This document shows positions 44,677-55,169 of a stretch of DNA of 64,000 nucleotides, piece after piece. The translations under genes and the position numbers were made by a program. The notes below the pieces were generated by a model. That model was given only the letters and a program-made list of their open reading frames with translations. It made no database searches and was not told where the DNA came from. How positions within the stretch are numbered: the stretch's first letter is position 1; every line of letters begins with the position of its first letter. The DNA is from Bubalus kerabau. Its lineage: Eukaryota > Chordata > Mammalia > Artiodactyla > Bovidae. Location of the stretch: NCBI RefSeq assembly GCF_029407905.1, contig NC_073627.1, positions 159,345,697 through 159,409,696 on the forward strand, given 5' to 3'.

Positions 44677-45345
44677 TAGAGATCACCTCAAGAAAATTGG
44701 CTATAACAAGGGAATATTTTATGCAAAGATGAGCAGCATAAAGGTCTGAAAAAGGCAAGGACCTTCCAGAACCAGAACAGATTAAGAAGAGGTTGGAAGA
44801 ATACACAAAAGAACTTTACAAAAAAGGCCTTAATGACCCAGATAACCACAATGGTATGGTCACTCACCTAGAGCTAGAGCCAGATATCCTGAAGTGTCAG
44901 GTCAAGCAGGACTTATGCAACATTACTATGAACAAAACTAGTGGAGGTGATGGAATTCCAGCTTAGCTATTAAAATTCTAAAAGATGATAGTGTTAAAGG
45001 GTTGTTCTTAATATGTCAGCAAATTTGGAAAACTTAGCAGTAGCCACAGTACTAGAAAAAGTCGGTTTTCAATCCAATCTCAAAGAAGGGCAACGTCAAA
45101 GAATTTTCAAACGACTGCACAATTCTGCTCATTTCAATTGCTAGCAAAATAATGCTCAAAATCCTTCAACCTAGGCTTCAGCAGTACATTAACTGAGAAA
45201 TTCTAGATGTACAACCTGGGTTTAGAAAAGGCAGAGGAATTAGAGATCAAATTGCCAACATTTGTTGGATCATAGAGTAAGCAAAGGAGTTCCAGAAAAA
45301 CATTTAATTCTGCTTCATTGACTATGCGAAAGCCTTTGTCTGTGT
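44677..45345 (+). mobile_element. Old BovB, plus strand, segment 2 (RT N-terminal part)
   Basis: Continues from 42630: 'agagatcacctcaagaaaat', 'gattaagaagaggttggaag', and on to 'actatgcgaaagcctttgt' (motif A region), where a Bov-tA interrupts it. Confidence 0.88.
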
Positions 45346-45524
45346 GAAAGCATTAGTTGCTCAGTTATGTCTGACTCTTCACAACCCCATGGACTGTATC
45401 TTGCCAGGTTCCTCTGTCCATGGAATTCTTCAGGCAAGGATACTGGAGTGGATAGCCATTCCCATTGAGCCCAGGTCTCCTGTATTGCAGGCAGATTCTT
45501 TACCATCTGAACCACCAGGGAAGC
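45346..45524 (-). mobile_element. Bov-tA SINE in the old BovB, minus strand
   Basis: 'agcattagttgctcagttat' to 'gaaccaccagggaagc': antisense Bov-tA, slightly shortened in the middle ('ccattcccattgagcccagg'). It splits the RT motif-A region of the old BovB. Confidence 0.9.
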
Positions 45525-46420
45525 CACAACAAATTGTGGAAAATTCTTAAAGAGATGGGAGTGCCAGACCACCTTACATATCTCCTGAGAAACCTGTATG
45601 CAGGAGAAGAAGCAACAGTTAGAGCCAGATATGAAACAACAGACTGGTTCAAATTTGGGAAAATAGTACAACAAGGTGGTGTATTGTCATCCTGCTTGCT
45701 TATTCTGTGCAGATTACATCATGCAAAATGCCATGCTAGATGAATCACAAGCTGGAATCAAGATTGCCAAAAGAAATATATAAAACTGCAGATGTGCAAA
45801 TGATACCACTTTAATGGCAGAAAGAGAAGATCAACTAAAGTTCCCCTTGATAAGGGTGAGAGAGGAGAGTGAAAGAGCTGTATTGAAACTCAACATTAAA
45901 AAAAACAGAGATCATGGCATCTGGTGCCATCATTTCATGGCAAGTAGAAGGGAAAAAATGGAACCAGTGACAGACTTCATATTTTCAGGCTCCAAAATTT
46001 GCAGGTGATTGCTGTAGCCATGAAACTAAAAGAAGTTTGCTCCTTGAAAAGAAAGCTATGGCACACCTAGGCAGTGTATTAAAAAGTAGAGACATCATTT
46101 TACCAAAGGTCGGTATAGTCAAAGCTAAAGTTTATTAAGTAGTTGTAATGTGAGAGTTGAAACATAAAGAAGGCTGAGTGCTGAAGAATGGATGCTTTTG
46201 AATTGTGGTGCTGGAGATGACTTTTTGAGAGTCCTTTGGACAGCAAGGAGATCAAACCTGACATTCCTAAAGGAAATCAACCCTGAATATTAACTGGAAT
46301 GAGTGATCCTGAAACTCCAATACCTTGGCCACATGATGCAAAGACTCAACACATTGGAAAAGACTCTGATTCTGGGAAAGACTGAACACAAAAGGAGAAG
46401 GGGTTGGCAGAAATAAGACA
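45525..46420 (+). mobile_element. Old BovB, plus strand, segment 3 (RT core to near the 3' end)
   Basis: Resumes 'cacaacaaattgtggaaaat' and runs to 'ggagaaggggttggcagaa', stopping ~190 bp short of the normal BovB 3' terminus. Many frameshifts; the YADD region around 45790 reads through an altered sequence. Confidence 0.85.
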
Positions 46421-46439
46421 GAAGTGTATGCAAACTATG

Positions 46440-46897
46440 AATTTTCTCAGCTTCCTAAGAGCCAAATAAGAACAAAAACAAGACCAGGGTGCATTTTAAC
46501 AGAGAAGAAAAGAAATATCCATCCTGTGTTTGAGTGTCTCCTGCAGAGGTATGAGTCAGCAGTGTCCAGCAGCAGGGGTAGCTGCTCTGGGTGCGGCAGA
46601 CCTGGATCTGCCATAAGCCCTCTTGGAGGAGGTCATCATTATCCCCATAATAGAGCCGCCAGAACTTACACAAGACTGGGGAAGCAGAATCTTGGAGAAC
46701 ACAAACAAAACCTCCTGCACACCAGGAACAAGGAGAAAGGAGCAGTGATGCCAAAAGAGACTGATCCAGACTTGCCTGTGAATGTGCAGGAGTCTTCAGA
46801 AGAGGTGTGGGTCAGTGATGGCCTGATACAGGGTCAGTGCATTGAGTGTGGCAGTGCGTGCACTGGACCACTTGAAGGAAGTCAACATTATCTTCAT
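46440..46897 (+). mobile_element. BovB leader (5' part of an ORF-less BovB derivative)
   Basis: Sense BovB 5' leader with both related blocks ('tgagtgtctcctgcagaggt', 'aagccctcttggaggaggtc', then 'gagactgatccagacttgcc'). It ends in 'cattatcttcat', where a minus-strand BovB is inserted. 'cttcat' recurs at 49302-49307 as a probable TSD. Beyond the insert the leader continues directly into the BovB 3' unit at 49308, so the coding region was already missing. Confidence 0.78.
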
Positions 46898-49301
46898 TCA
46901 GTTCAGTTCAGTCACTCACTTGTGTCCAACACTTTGGGACCCCATAGACTGCAGCACTATAGGTCTCCCTGTCTGTCACCAATTCCCAGGGTTTATTCAA
47001 ACTCATGTCCATTGAGTTGGTGATGCCATCCAGCCATCTCATCCTCCGTCGTCCCCTTCTCCTACTGCCTTCAATCTTTCCCAGCATCAGGGTCTTTTCA
47101 AATGAGTCAGTTCTTCGCATCAGGTGGCCAAAGTATTAGAGTTACAGCATCAGCATCAATTCTTCCAATTAATATTCAGGACTGATTTCCTTTAGGATGG
47201 ACTGGTTGGATCTCCTTGCTGTCCAAGGCACTCTCAAGAGTCTTTTCCAACACCACAGTGCAAAAGCATGAATTCTTTGGTGCTCAGCTTTATTTATAGT
47301 CCAACTCTCACATTCATACATGACTACTGGAAAAACCATAGCTTTGACTAGATGGACCTTTGTTGACAAAGTAATGTCTCTGTTTTTTAATATGCTGTCT
47401 AGGTTGGTTATAACTTTTCTTCCAAGAAGCAAGCCTCTTTTAATTTCATGCCTGCTGTCACCATCTGCAGTGATTTTAGAGCCCCATACAATAAAATCTG
47501 TCACTGTTTCAACTGTTCCCCCAACTATTTGCCATGAAGTGATAGGACCAGATGCCATGATCTTAGTTTTCTGAATGTTGAGCTTTAAGCCAACTTTTTC
47601 ACTCTCCTCTTTCACTTTCATCAAGAGGCTCTTTAGTTCTTCTTTGCTTTCTGCTATAAGGGTGCTGTCACCTGCATTTCTGAGATTATTGATTATTCTC
47701 CCAGTATTCTTGATTCCAGTTTATGCTTCGTTCAGCCTGGCATTTCTCATAATGCACTCTGCATGTAAGTTAAATAAGCAGGTAACAATATTCAGCCTTG
47801 ACTTACCCCTTTCCTGATTTGGAACAGGTCTGTTGTTTCATGTCCAGTTCTGTTACTTCTTGACCTTCATATATATTTCTCAGGAGGCATGTGAGGTGGT
47901 CTGATAATCACATATCTTTAAGAATTTTCTGCAGTGTGTGTGATACACACAGTCAAAGCCTTTACAATAGTCAATAAAGCAAAAGTAGATGATTTTCTGG
48001 AACTCTATTGCTTTTTTGATGATCCAATGGATGTTGTCAATTTGATCTCTGGTTCCTCTGCCTTTTCTAAATCCAGTGTGAAATCTGGAATTTGACGGTT
48101 AACATACTGTTGAAGCCTGGCTTGGAGAATTTTGAGCATTATTTTACTAGCATGTGAGATGAGTGCAATTGTGCGGTCATTTGTCCAATCTTTGGCATTG
48201 CCTTTCTTTGGGACTGGAATGAAAAGTGACCTTTTCCAGTCCTGTGGCCACTGCTGACTTTTCCAAATTTGCTGGCATATTGAGTACAGGATTGTCACAG
48301 CATCATCTTTTAGGATTTGAAATAGCCCAACTGGAATTCTGAAACCACCACTAGCTTTGTTCATAGTGATGCTTCCTAAGGCCCACTTGACTTCACATTC
48401 CAGGATGTCTGGCTACAGGTGAGTGATCACACCATTGTGGTTATCTTGAATGTGAAGATCCTTTTTTAATAGTTCTTGTGTGTATTCTTGCCACCTCTTC
48501 TTAATATCTTCTGCTTCTGTTACGTCCATACCTTTTCTCTCCTTTATTGTGCCCATCTTGGCATGAAATGTTCCCTTCGTATCTCTAATTTCCTTGTAGA
48601 GATCTCTAGTCTTTCCCATTCTATTGTCTTCCTCTATTTCTTTGCATTGATCACTGATGAAGGGTTTCTTATCTCTCCTTGCTGTTCTTTGGAACTCTGC
48701 ATTCAAATGGGTATATCTTTCCTTTCTTCCTCTACCTTTCACTTCTCTTCTTTTCATAGCTGCTTGTAAGTCCTCCGCAGACAACAATTTTGCCTTTTTC
48801 CATTTCTTTTTCTTGAGGATGGTCTTGATCCCTGCCTCCTGTACAATGTCATGAACCTCCATCCATAGTTTTTCAGGCACTCTGGCTCTCAGATCTAATT
48901 CCCTGAATCTATTTCTCACTTCCACTGTATAATCTTAAGGGATTTGATTTAGGTCATACTTGGATGGTCTAGTGGGTTTCCCTACTTTCTGTAATTTAAG
49001 TCTGAACTTGGCAATAAGGAGTTCATGATCTGAGCCACAGTCAGCTCCCAGTCTTGTTTTAACTAACTGCATATAGCTTCTCCATGTTTGGATGCAAATA
49101 TATAATCCATTTGATTTTGGTATTGACCATCTGGTGATGTCCTTGTGTAGAGTCTTCTCTTGTGTTATTGGAAGAGGGTGTTTTCTATGATCAATGTGTT
49201 CTCTTGGCAAAACTCTGTTAGATTTTGACGTGTTTCATTCTGTTCTCTAAGGTGAAAATTTGCCCGTTACTCCAGGTATTTCTTGATTTCCTACCTTTGT
49301 A
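46898..49301 (-). mobile_element. BovB, minus strand (~2.4 kb)
   Basis: Continuous antisense BovB from tail units ('tcagttcagttcagtcactc') through C-terminus, RT and linker to mid-endonuclease ('gatttcctacctttgta'). Candidate 6-bp TSD 'cttcat' (46892-46897, 49302-49307). Partial frames remain at 47169-47624, 48005-48364 and 48413-48925. Confidence 0.88.
48413..48925 (-). pseudogene. BovB inter-domain linker fragment (170 codons)
   Basis: Residues include 'EVRNRFRELDLRARVPEKLW' (2-21), 'EEDNRMGKTRDLYKEIRDTK' and 'MDVTEAEDIKKRWQEYTQEL'. This is the charged, helix-rich connector between endonuclease and RT. It ends before the first RT motifs, which follow in another frame at 48005-48364 ('NKASGGFRIPVGLFQILKDD'). 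Confidence 0.82.
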
Positions 49302-49307
49302 CTTCAT

Positions 49308-49946
49308 GACAAATAGATGGGGTAACAATGGAGACAGCAACAGATTTTATTTTTCTGAGCTCCAAAATCAGTGCAGATGGTGACTGCAGTCGTGATGTTA
49401 CAAGACACTTGCTCCTTGGAAGGAAAGCTATGACCAACCTAGACTGTATATTATAAAGCAGAGACATTACTTTGCCAACAAAGGTCCTTCTAGTCAAAGC
49501 TATATTTTTTTCAGTAGCTATGTTTGGATGTGAGATTTGGACTACAAAGAAAACTGAGTGCCAAAGAATTGATGCTTTTGAACTGTGATGTTGGAGAAGA
49601 TTCCTAAGAATCCCTTGGACTGCACTGAGATCCAACCAGTCCATCCTAAAGGAAATCAGTCCTGAATATTCATTGGAAGGAGTGATGCTGAAGCTGAAAC
49701 TCCAGTACTTTGCCACTGATTTGAAGAACTGACTGACTAGAAAAGACTTTGATACTCGGAAAGATTGACGGTGGAATAGAAGGTGAAGGCAGAGGATGAG
49801 ATGGTTGGATGACATCACAGACTCAATGGTCATGAGTTTGAGTAGGCTCTGGTGGTTTGTGATGGCCAGGGAGGTTGGTGTGCTGCAGTCCATGGGGTCA
49901 AAAAGAGTCGGACACCACTGAGTGAGTGAAGTGAAACTGAACTGAA
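49308..49946 (+). mobile_element. BovB 3' unit (~630 bp), 3' part of the ORF-less derivative
   Basis: Sense BovB from 'gacaaatagatggggtaaca' to 'gtgaaactgaactgaa'. Its 5' edge coincides within a few bases with the edge of the BovB at 54163-54810 and lies within ~20 bp of that of 8456-9098. Before the minus-strand insertion it was contiguous with the leader at 46440-46897. Confidence 0.85.
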
Positions 49947-49949
49947 TTT

Positions 49950-51160
49950 ATAAGTATAAGGTGTACAGCATAATGATTTGACTTACATACATAATAAAAA
50001 TTTTATCATAATGTTTTGTGAACATCCATCGTCTCATAAATATACAAAATTAAAGAAATAGAAAAAATATTTTATTTCCCCTGATGAGAATTCTTAAGAT
50101 TTGTTCGCTTAGCAATGTTATATATATCACACAACAGTGTTAATTATATTTATTATGTTGTACATTACATTCTGAATACTTATTTAGCTTATAACTGGAT
50201 GAATGTAGCTTTTTACTGCCTTCACCCAATTTCTCCTCCAGTCATCCCTTGTCTCTGGTAATGACAAATCTGATCTCTTTTTCTATGTTTTCCTTTTTTT
50301 TTTAATGTGTAATTGACATACCACACTGTATTTGTTCATTGCATAGTGATTCGATATTTCTTTGTCCTTCAAAATGATCACTAAATTAAGTCTAGTTACA
50401 AAATGTCTCAAAGATATTGTTAGTCATTACTATATTCCCCACGTGGTGCATTTCCTACCCATGACTCATTTATTTTGCAGCTGGAAGTTTGTACTTCTTA
50501 ATCTCCTTCACCTATTTCTTCCCTCAAACCCCTTCCTTCTGTCAACCACCTGTTTGTTCTCTGTATATATCTCTGTTTCTGCTTTGCTGTTTTTCCAACT
50601 TCTTTTTTTTTTTTTTTAGATTCCACATTTAAGTGAAATTATACAGTATTGTCTTTGTGTGACTTATTTCTCTTAGCATAATACACTGTGGATCCATCCA
50701 TGTTATAGCAAATGACAATATTTAATTTTTTTATGACTGAGTACAATTACATAGCTTGTGTGTGTGTGTGTGTGTGTGTGTGTTTGTACCAACCTTCTTT
50801 ATTCATATATTGATGGGTACTAAAGTTACTTCCATATCCTGCTTATTGTTAATAATGCTGCATTGAATATAGTGAGGCATATATCTTTTCTAATTGGTGT
50901 TTTTGTTTTGTTGGATAAATACCTAGGAATGGAAATGATGGATCATATAGTAGTTCTATTTTTAATTTTTTGAGGAAACTCTATACTGTTTTCCAGAGTG
51001 ACTGAACCAATTTACATTCCCAAAACAGTGCACAAACGTTCCTTTTTATCCACATCCTCACCAACACTTATTTCTTGTCTTTTTGATAATAGCCATTCTG
51101 ACAGGTGTGAGGTGAAGATAATCTCCATTTTTATTGGTATTCACTATTTGATAAAACATT
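49950..51160 (-). mobile_element. Old L1 (L1MA/L1MB-like) 3' end, minus strand
   Basis: Antisense L1 3' UTR and ORF2 end: 'gtgtacagcataatgatttg', 'gttgtacattacattctgaa', 'ccccttccttctgtcaacca', 'acttatttctcttagcataa', 'ggatcatatagtagttctat' and 'tttatccacatcctcacca'. About 1.2 kb and well diverged, with a GT microsatellite inside. Confidence 0.85.
50757..50783 (+). repeat. (GT)n microsatellite
   Basis: About thirteen GT repeats within the old L1, at the position where L1 normally has 'tatatatatacc'. Likely expanded from that alternating purine-pyrimidine stretch. Confidence 0.92.
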
Positions 51161-51541
51161 ATTCTATTTCCTTTAGTTCTTTGTCCTTGATTTCCTTTAT
51201 ATCCTTGGCACACAACGAAGATATTGCACTGATTGACTATGGAACTTTTTGGAATTAGGACTCATAGATCAAAATCTGGGGCTTTCAGAGTAACTTTAAT
51301 TTAAGAGGGTTATCCTAGAAATGAGGGAACAAAAAGAGATGAGACCCAGTTGAGTACAAATTGGCCTTTAGAAAACTTAGAAGCATCTGGCATGCTTAAG
51401 AACTGAGCAAAGACTAGTACCAAGGTACTAGGAGGAGGAGTTTGAAATTCAAATTCCCACCAAGTTAGTGGAACAAGGTAGAAATCTTGGATTTTATCTA
51501 TTTGAAAGTCCATCACTGTCACAGTTTAGGAATAAGAATCA
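51161..51541. other. Unassigned non-coding DNA
   Basis: No recognised element; possibly the eroded continuation of the preceding L1 at its left edge. Confidence 0.45.
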
Positions 51542-51758
51542 GGGCTTCTCAGGTGGCTCAGTGGCAAAGAACTTGTCTGCCAATGCAAGATACATGGGTT
51601 CAATCCCTGGGTTGGGAAGATCCTATGGAGAAGGAAATGGCAACCCCCTCCAATATTCTTGCTTAGGAAATACCATGATCAGGGGAGCCTGGTAGGCTAC
51701 AGTCCATGGAGTCACAAAGGAGTCAGACACAAGTTAGTGACTAAACAAGAACAATCAG
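51542..51758 (+). mobile_element. Bov-tA SINE, full length
   Basis: 'agggcttctcaggtggctca', 'gggttcaatccctgggttgg', 'ggagaaggaaatggcaac' and 'gtcagacacaagttagtgac'. Followed at 51768-51789 by an A22 run after 'ggactaaagg', which may be the SINE's own tail or part of the adjacent L1. Confidence 0.9.
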
Positions 51759-51789
51759 GACTAAAGGAAAAAAAAAAAAAAAAAAAAAA

Positions 51790-52444
51790 CCAAACTGCAA
51801 ATCTAGAATTCTATATCCAACAAAATAAAAATCCTCTTAAAATAATGCTGAAAGAAATACATTTTCATGCTTTTGTCTCCAGCAGATACACTTGATAAGA
51901 CATGGATGAAACATCTTTAATGAAATCATGACAGATGGAAATCTGAATTTATAGGAAAGAATGAAGAACACTGAAAATGTGAGTAAATATAAAAGATTTT
52001 CTCTTTTGAAATTCTTTTAAAAAGTCCTATGAAGATGGCAAATGGAAGTATATGGCTATAAAATTCTTACATTATACATGAGGCATTATAATGTTAAGTC
52101 AAGATAAACTGTGATTAAGTATTGTAATCCTTTGAGCAACTACTGAATAGATAAGACAATTATAGCTAAAAACACCAATACAGAAGATAACATGTAATGC
52201 TAGTAAATACTGAGTTCATCCAAAAGAAGTAGGAAATAAGAAATAGAGACAAAGGGTGGGGGGAAGAAAAAAAGAAAACAAATGAGAGAGATTTAAGTCC
52301 TATTATATAGACAGCTTTATTAAATGTAAGGAGATTAAAAAGATCTTATCAGGCTACTTTAAAGAGCAAAGACCAAATATATGGTGTCTGTAAGGGATGC
52401 ACTTTAATTATACAAATTCATGCAAACATTAAATATATAGAAGT
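51790..52444 (+). mobile_element. Old L1, ORF1 3' end and inter-ORF region
   Basis: Landmarks of an old L1 in sense: 'caaatctagaattctatatc', 'gctgaaagaaatacatttt', 'ggaaatctgaatttatagga' and 'taaatataaaagattttct', then the start of ORF2 ('ctttattaaatgtaagga'). Degraded. It continues at 53898 after a BovB insertion. Confidence 0.75.
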
Positions 52445-52457
52445 AGAATAGTTATAT
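52445..52457. repeat. Target-site duplication of BovB 52458-53884 (left)
   Basis: 'agaatagttatat', perfectly repeated at 53885-53897. A 13-bp TSD. Confidence 0.93.
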
Positions 52458-53884
52458 GTTCAAACTACCGCACAATTGCACTCATCTCACATGCTAGTAA
52501 AGTAATGCTCAAAATTCTCCAAGCCGGGCTTCAGCAGTACATGAACTGTGAAATTCCAGATGTTCAAGCCAGAGGAACCAGAGATCAAATTGCCAACATC
52601 TGTTGGATCATCAAAAAAGCAAGAAAGTTCCAGAAAACCATCTACTTCTGTTTTATTGACTATGCTTAAGCTGCATCACCAACTCAATGGACATGAGTTT
52701 GGGTGAACTCTGGGAGTTGGTGATGGACACAGGGAGGCCTGGCATGCTGTGATTCATGGGGTCGCAAAGAGTTGGACATGACTGAGTGACTGAACTGAAC
52801 TGAACTGAACTAAACTGAAGGCTTTGACTGTGTGGATCGCAACACACTGTGGAAAATTCTAAAAGAGATGGGAATACCAGACCACCTGACCTGCCTCCTG
52901 AAAAGTCTGTATGCAGGTCAAGAAGCAACAGTTATAATTGGACATGGAACAACAGATTGGTTCTAAATCAGGAAAGGAGTACATCAAGGCTGTGTATTGT
53001 TACCCTGCTTATTTAACTTATATGCAGAGTACATCATGTGAAGTGCCAGGCTGGATGAAGCCCAAGCTGGAATCAAGATTGCTGGGAGAAATATCAGTAA
53101 CCTCAGATATGCAGATGACAGCACCCTTATGGCAGAAATCAAAGAACTAAAGAGCCTCTTGATGAAAGTGAAAGAGGAGAGTGAAAAAATTGGCTTAAAA
53201 CTCAACATTCAGAAAACGAAGATCATGCCATCTGGTCCTGTTACTTCATGGCAAATAGATGGGGAAACAATGGAAACAGTGACAGACTTTATTTTCTTGG
53301 ACTCCAAAATCATTGCAGATTGTGACTGCAGCCATGAAATTAAAAGAGGCTTGCTCCTTGGAAGAAAACTTATGACCAACCTAGACAGAATATTGAAAAG
53401 CAGAGACATTATTTTGCCAACAAAGATCCATCTAGTCAAAGCTTTGATTTTTCCAATAGTCATGTATGAATATGAGAGTTGGACTATAAAGAAAGCTGAG
53501 TGATGAAGAATTGATGTTTTTGAACTGTGGTATTGGAGAAGGCTCTTGAGAGTCCCTTGGACTGCAAGGATATCAAAACAGTGAATCCTAAACTTAATCA
53601 GTCCTGAATATTTATTGGAAGGACTGATGTTGAAGCTGAAACTCCAACATTTTGGCCTCGTGATACGTAGAACTGACTCATTAGGAAAGACCCTGATGCT
53701 GGGAAAGATTGAAGGTGAGAGGAGAAGGGGATGACAAAGGATGAGATGGATGAATGACATCACCAACTCGATGGACATGAGTTTGACTGAGCTACAGGAG
53801 TTGGTGATGGAGAGGGAAGCCTGGCATGCTGTAGTCCATAGGGTCGCAATGAGTCAGACATGACTGAGCAAATGAACTGAACTG
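52458..53884 (+). mobile_element. BovB, plus strand, TSD-bounded, with a nested BovB 3' end
   Basis: 5'-truncated in the RT ('gttcaaactaccgcacaatt') and complete at the 3' end ('gagcaaatgaactgaactg'). The 13-bp TSD proves a single insertion into old L1. At 52671-52822 a BovB 3' scrap interrupts it. A 124-codon frame (53129-53503) preserves 'KVKEESEKIGLKLNIQKTK' and 'HEIKRGLLLGRKLMTNLD'. Confidence 0.94.
52671..52822 (+). mobile_element. BovB 3'-terminal scrap (~150 bp) nested in BovB
   Basis: 'ctgcatcaccaactcaatgg' to 'actgaactgaactgaactaa' in the same orientation as its host, splitting the RT motif-A codons ('gactatgcttaa' against 'aaggctttgactgtgtgg'). It retains five ACTGA tail units. No TSD longer than 4-5 bp is visible. 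Confidence 0.88.
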
Positions 53885-53897
53885 AGAATAGTTATAT
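53885..53897. repeat. Target-site duplication of BovB 52458-53884 (right)
   Basis: Second copy of 'agaatagttatat', directly after the BovB tail and before resumed L1 sequence. Confidence 0.93.
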
Positions 53898-54153
53898 TAA
53901 TATCAGATGAAGAAGACTTCAAAAAAGGAGTACTTCCATAGCAAGGAGAGACCATTTCAAATATGTGCACCTAATAAATTGAATATGCAAAAAGTACTGA
54001 TTTGAAGGTATTATATAACAATGTATAGCTGAAACCACCACTCAAGTATCAGGAATCAGCAAAAAGTAGACGAAACACCATCGAAAAGATAGAACAATGG
54101 AAAAACAGAATCAATTAGACTTTATTTGTATTTGCAGAACTCTACACCAATAT
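53898..54153 (+). mobile_element. Old L1, endonuclease region of ORF2, segment 2
   Basis: Resumes the L1 of 51790-52444 ('atatcagatgaagaagactt', 'gcacctaataaattgaatat', 'gaatcaattagactttattt'), all from the L1 ORF2 endonuclease region. Interrupted by a second BovB. Confidence 0.75.
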
Positions 54154-54819
54154 CGGTTCAATCAGATCAGATCAGATCAGTCGCTCAGTCGTGTCCGACT
54201 CTTTGCGACCCCATGAATCACAGCACGCCAGGCCTCCCTGTCCATCACCAACTCCCAGAGTTCACTGGGACTCACGTCCATCGAGGCAGTGATGCCATCC
54301 AGCCATCTCATCCTCTGTCGTCCCCTTCTCCTCCTGCCCCCAATCCCTCCCAGCAGCAGAGTCTTTTCCAAGGAGTCAACTCTTCGCATGAGGTGGCCAA
54401 AGTACTGGAGTTTCAGCTTTAGCATCATTCCTTCCAAAGAAATCCCAGGGCTGATCTCCTTCAGAATGGACTGATTGGATCTCCTTGCAGTCCAAGGGAC
54501 TTTCAAGAGTCTTCTCCAACACCACAGTTCAAAAGCATCAATTCTTCGGCGCTCAGCCTTCTTCACAGTCCAACTCTCACATCCATACATGACCACAGGA
54601 AAAACCATAGCCTTGACTAGACGGACCTTTGTTGGCAAAGTAATGTCTCTGCTTTTGAATATGCTATCTAGGTTGGTCATAACTTTCCTTCCAAGGAGTA
54701 AGTGTCTTTTAATTTCATGGCTGCAGTCACTATCTGTAGTGATTTTGGAGCCCAGAAAAATAAAGTCTGACACTGTTTCCACTGTTTCCCCATCTATTTC
54801 CCATGAATAGCGGTTCAAT
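54154..54819 (-). mobile_element. Young BovB 3' unit with 9-bp TSD, minus strand
   Basis: Insert 54163-54810 flanked by 'cggttcaat' (54154-54162 and 54811-54819). It is the last ~630 bp of BovB. The tail is four ATCAG units (CTGAT in element sense) rather than the ACTGA units of other copies. The lowest visible divergence of all BovB copies here suggests the most recent insertion. Confidence 0.94.
54177..54806 (-). pseudogene. BovB C-terminal fragment, open to its natural stop
   Basis: Part of a 225-codon frame: residues ~18-225 are BovB ('SWEIDGETVETVSDFIFLGS', 'TDSDCSHEIKRHLLLGRKVM', 'FPVVMYGCESWTVKKAERRR', 'KLKLQYFGHLMRRVDSLEKT') and end '...IHGVAKSRTRLSD' at the BovB terminus. The first ~17 codons are flanking L1 DNA. 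It contains no RT active site, so it has no enzymatic role. The open frame reflects recent insertion. Confidence 0.88.
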
Positions 54820-55140
54820 ACACATTTTAAAAGGGAATATGATATATTCACCAAGATAGACTATATGCTTGATCATGAAACAAACTTAAATAAATTTTAA
54901 AACATTGAAACATATAGAGTACTTTCTCTCACTACAGTGGAATTTCAAAACAGTAAAATTCAAAGGAAAATTCTACATATTTTGAAATTAAGCACCACAA
55001 TAGCATATAACACACCATTGCAATCAACCACAGTAACTGAACACAGTAGAAAATTATCAGATCATCTCAATAGGTGCAGAAAAATAATTTCACAAAATGC
55101 AATACTTTTCATGATTAAAACATAAAACAGCTGATCAGTT
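54820..55140 (+). mobile_element. Old L1, ORF2, segment 3, internally deleted
   Basis: 54820-54990 continues the endonuclease end ('agactatatgcttgatcatg', 'cactacagtggaatttcaaa'). From about 55030 the text jumps to the RT region ('cagatcatctcaataggtgc', 'cttttcatgattaaaac'), so a large internal part is missing. Confidence 0.65.
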
Positions 55141-55169
55141 ACTAAGTTGTATAAGTTACTTTAATATCC

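Noticed and set aside
50701..50830. GT microsatellite as a possible CRISPR-like or satellite array
   Set aside because: Simple dinucleotide slippage within an L1; no spacer-repeat structure anywhere in the window.
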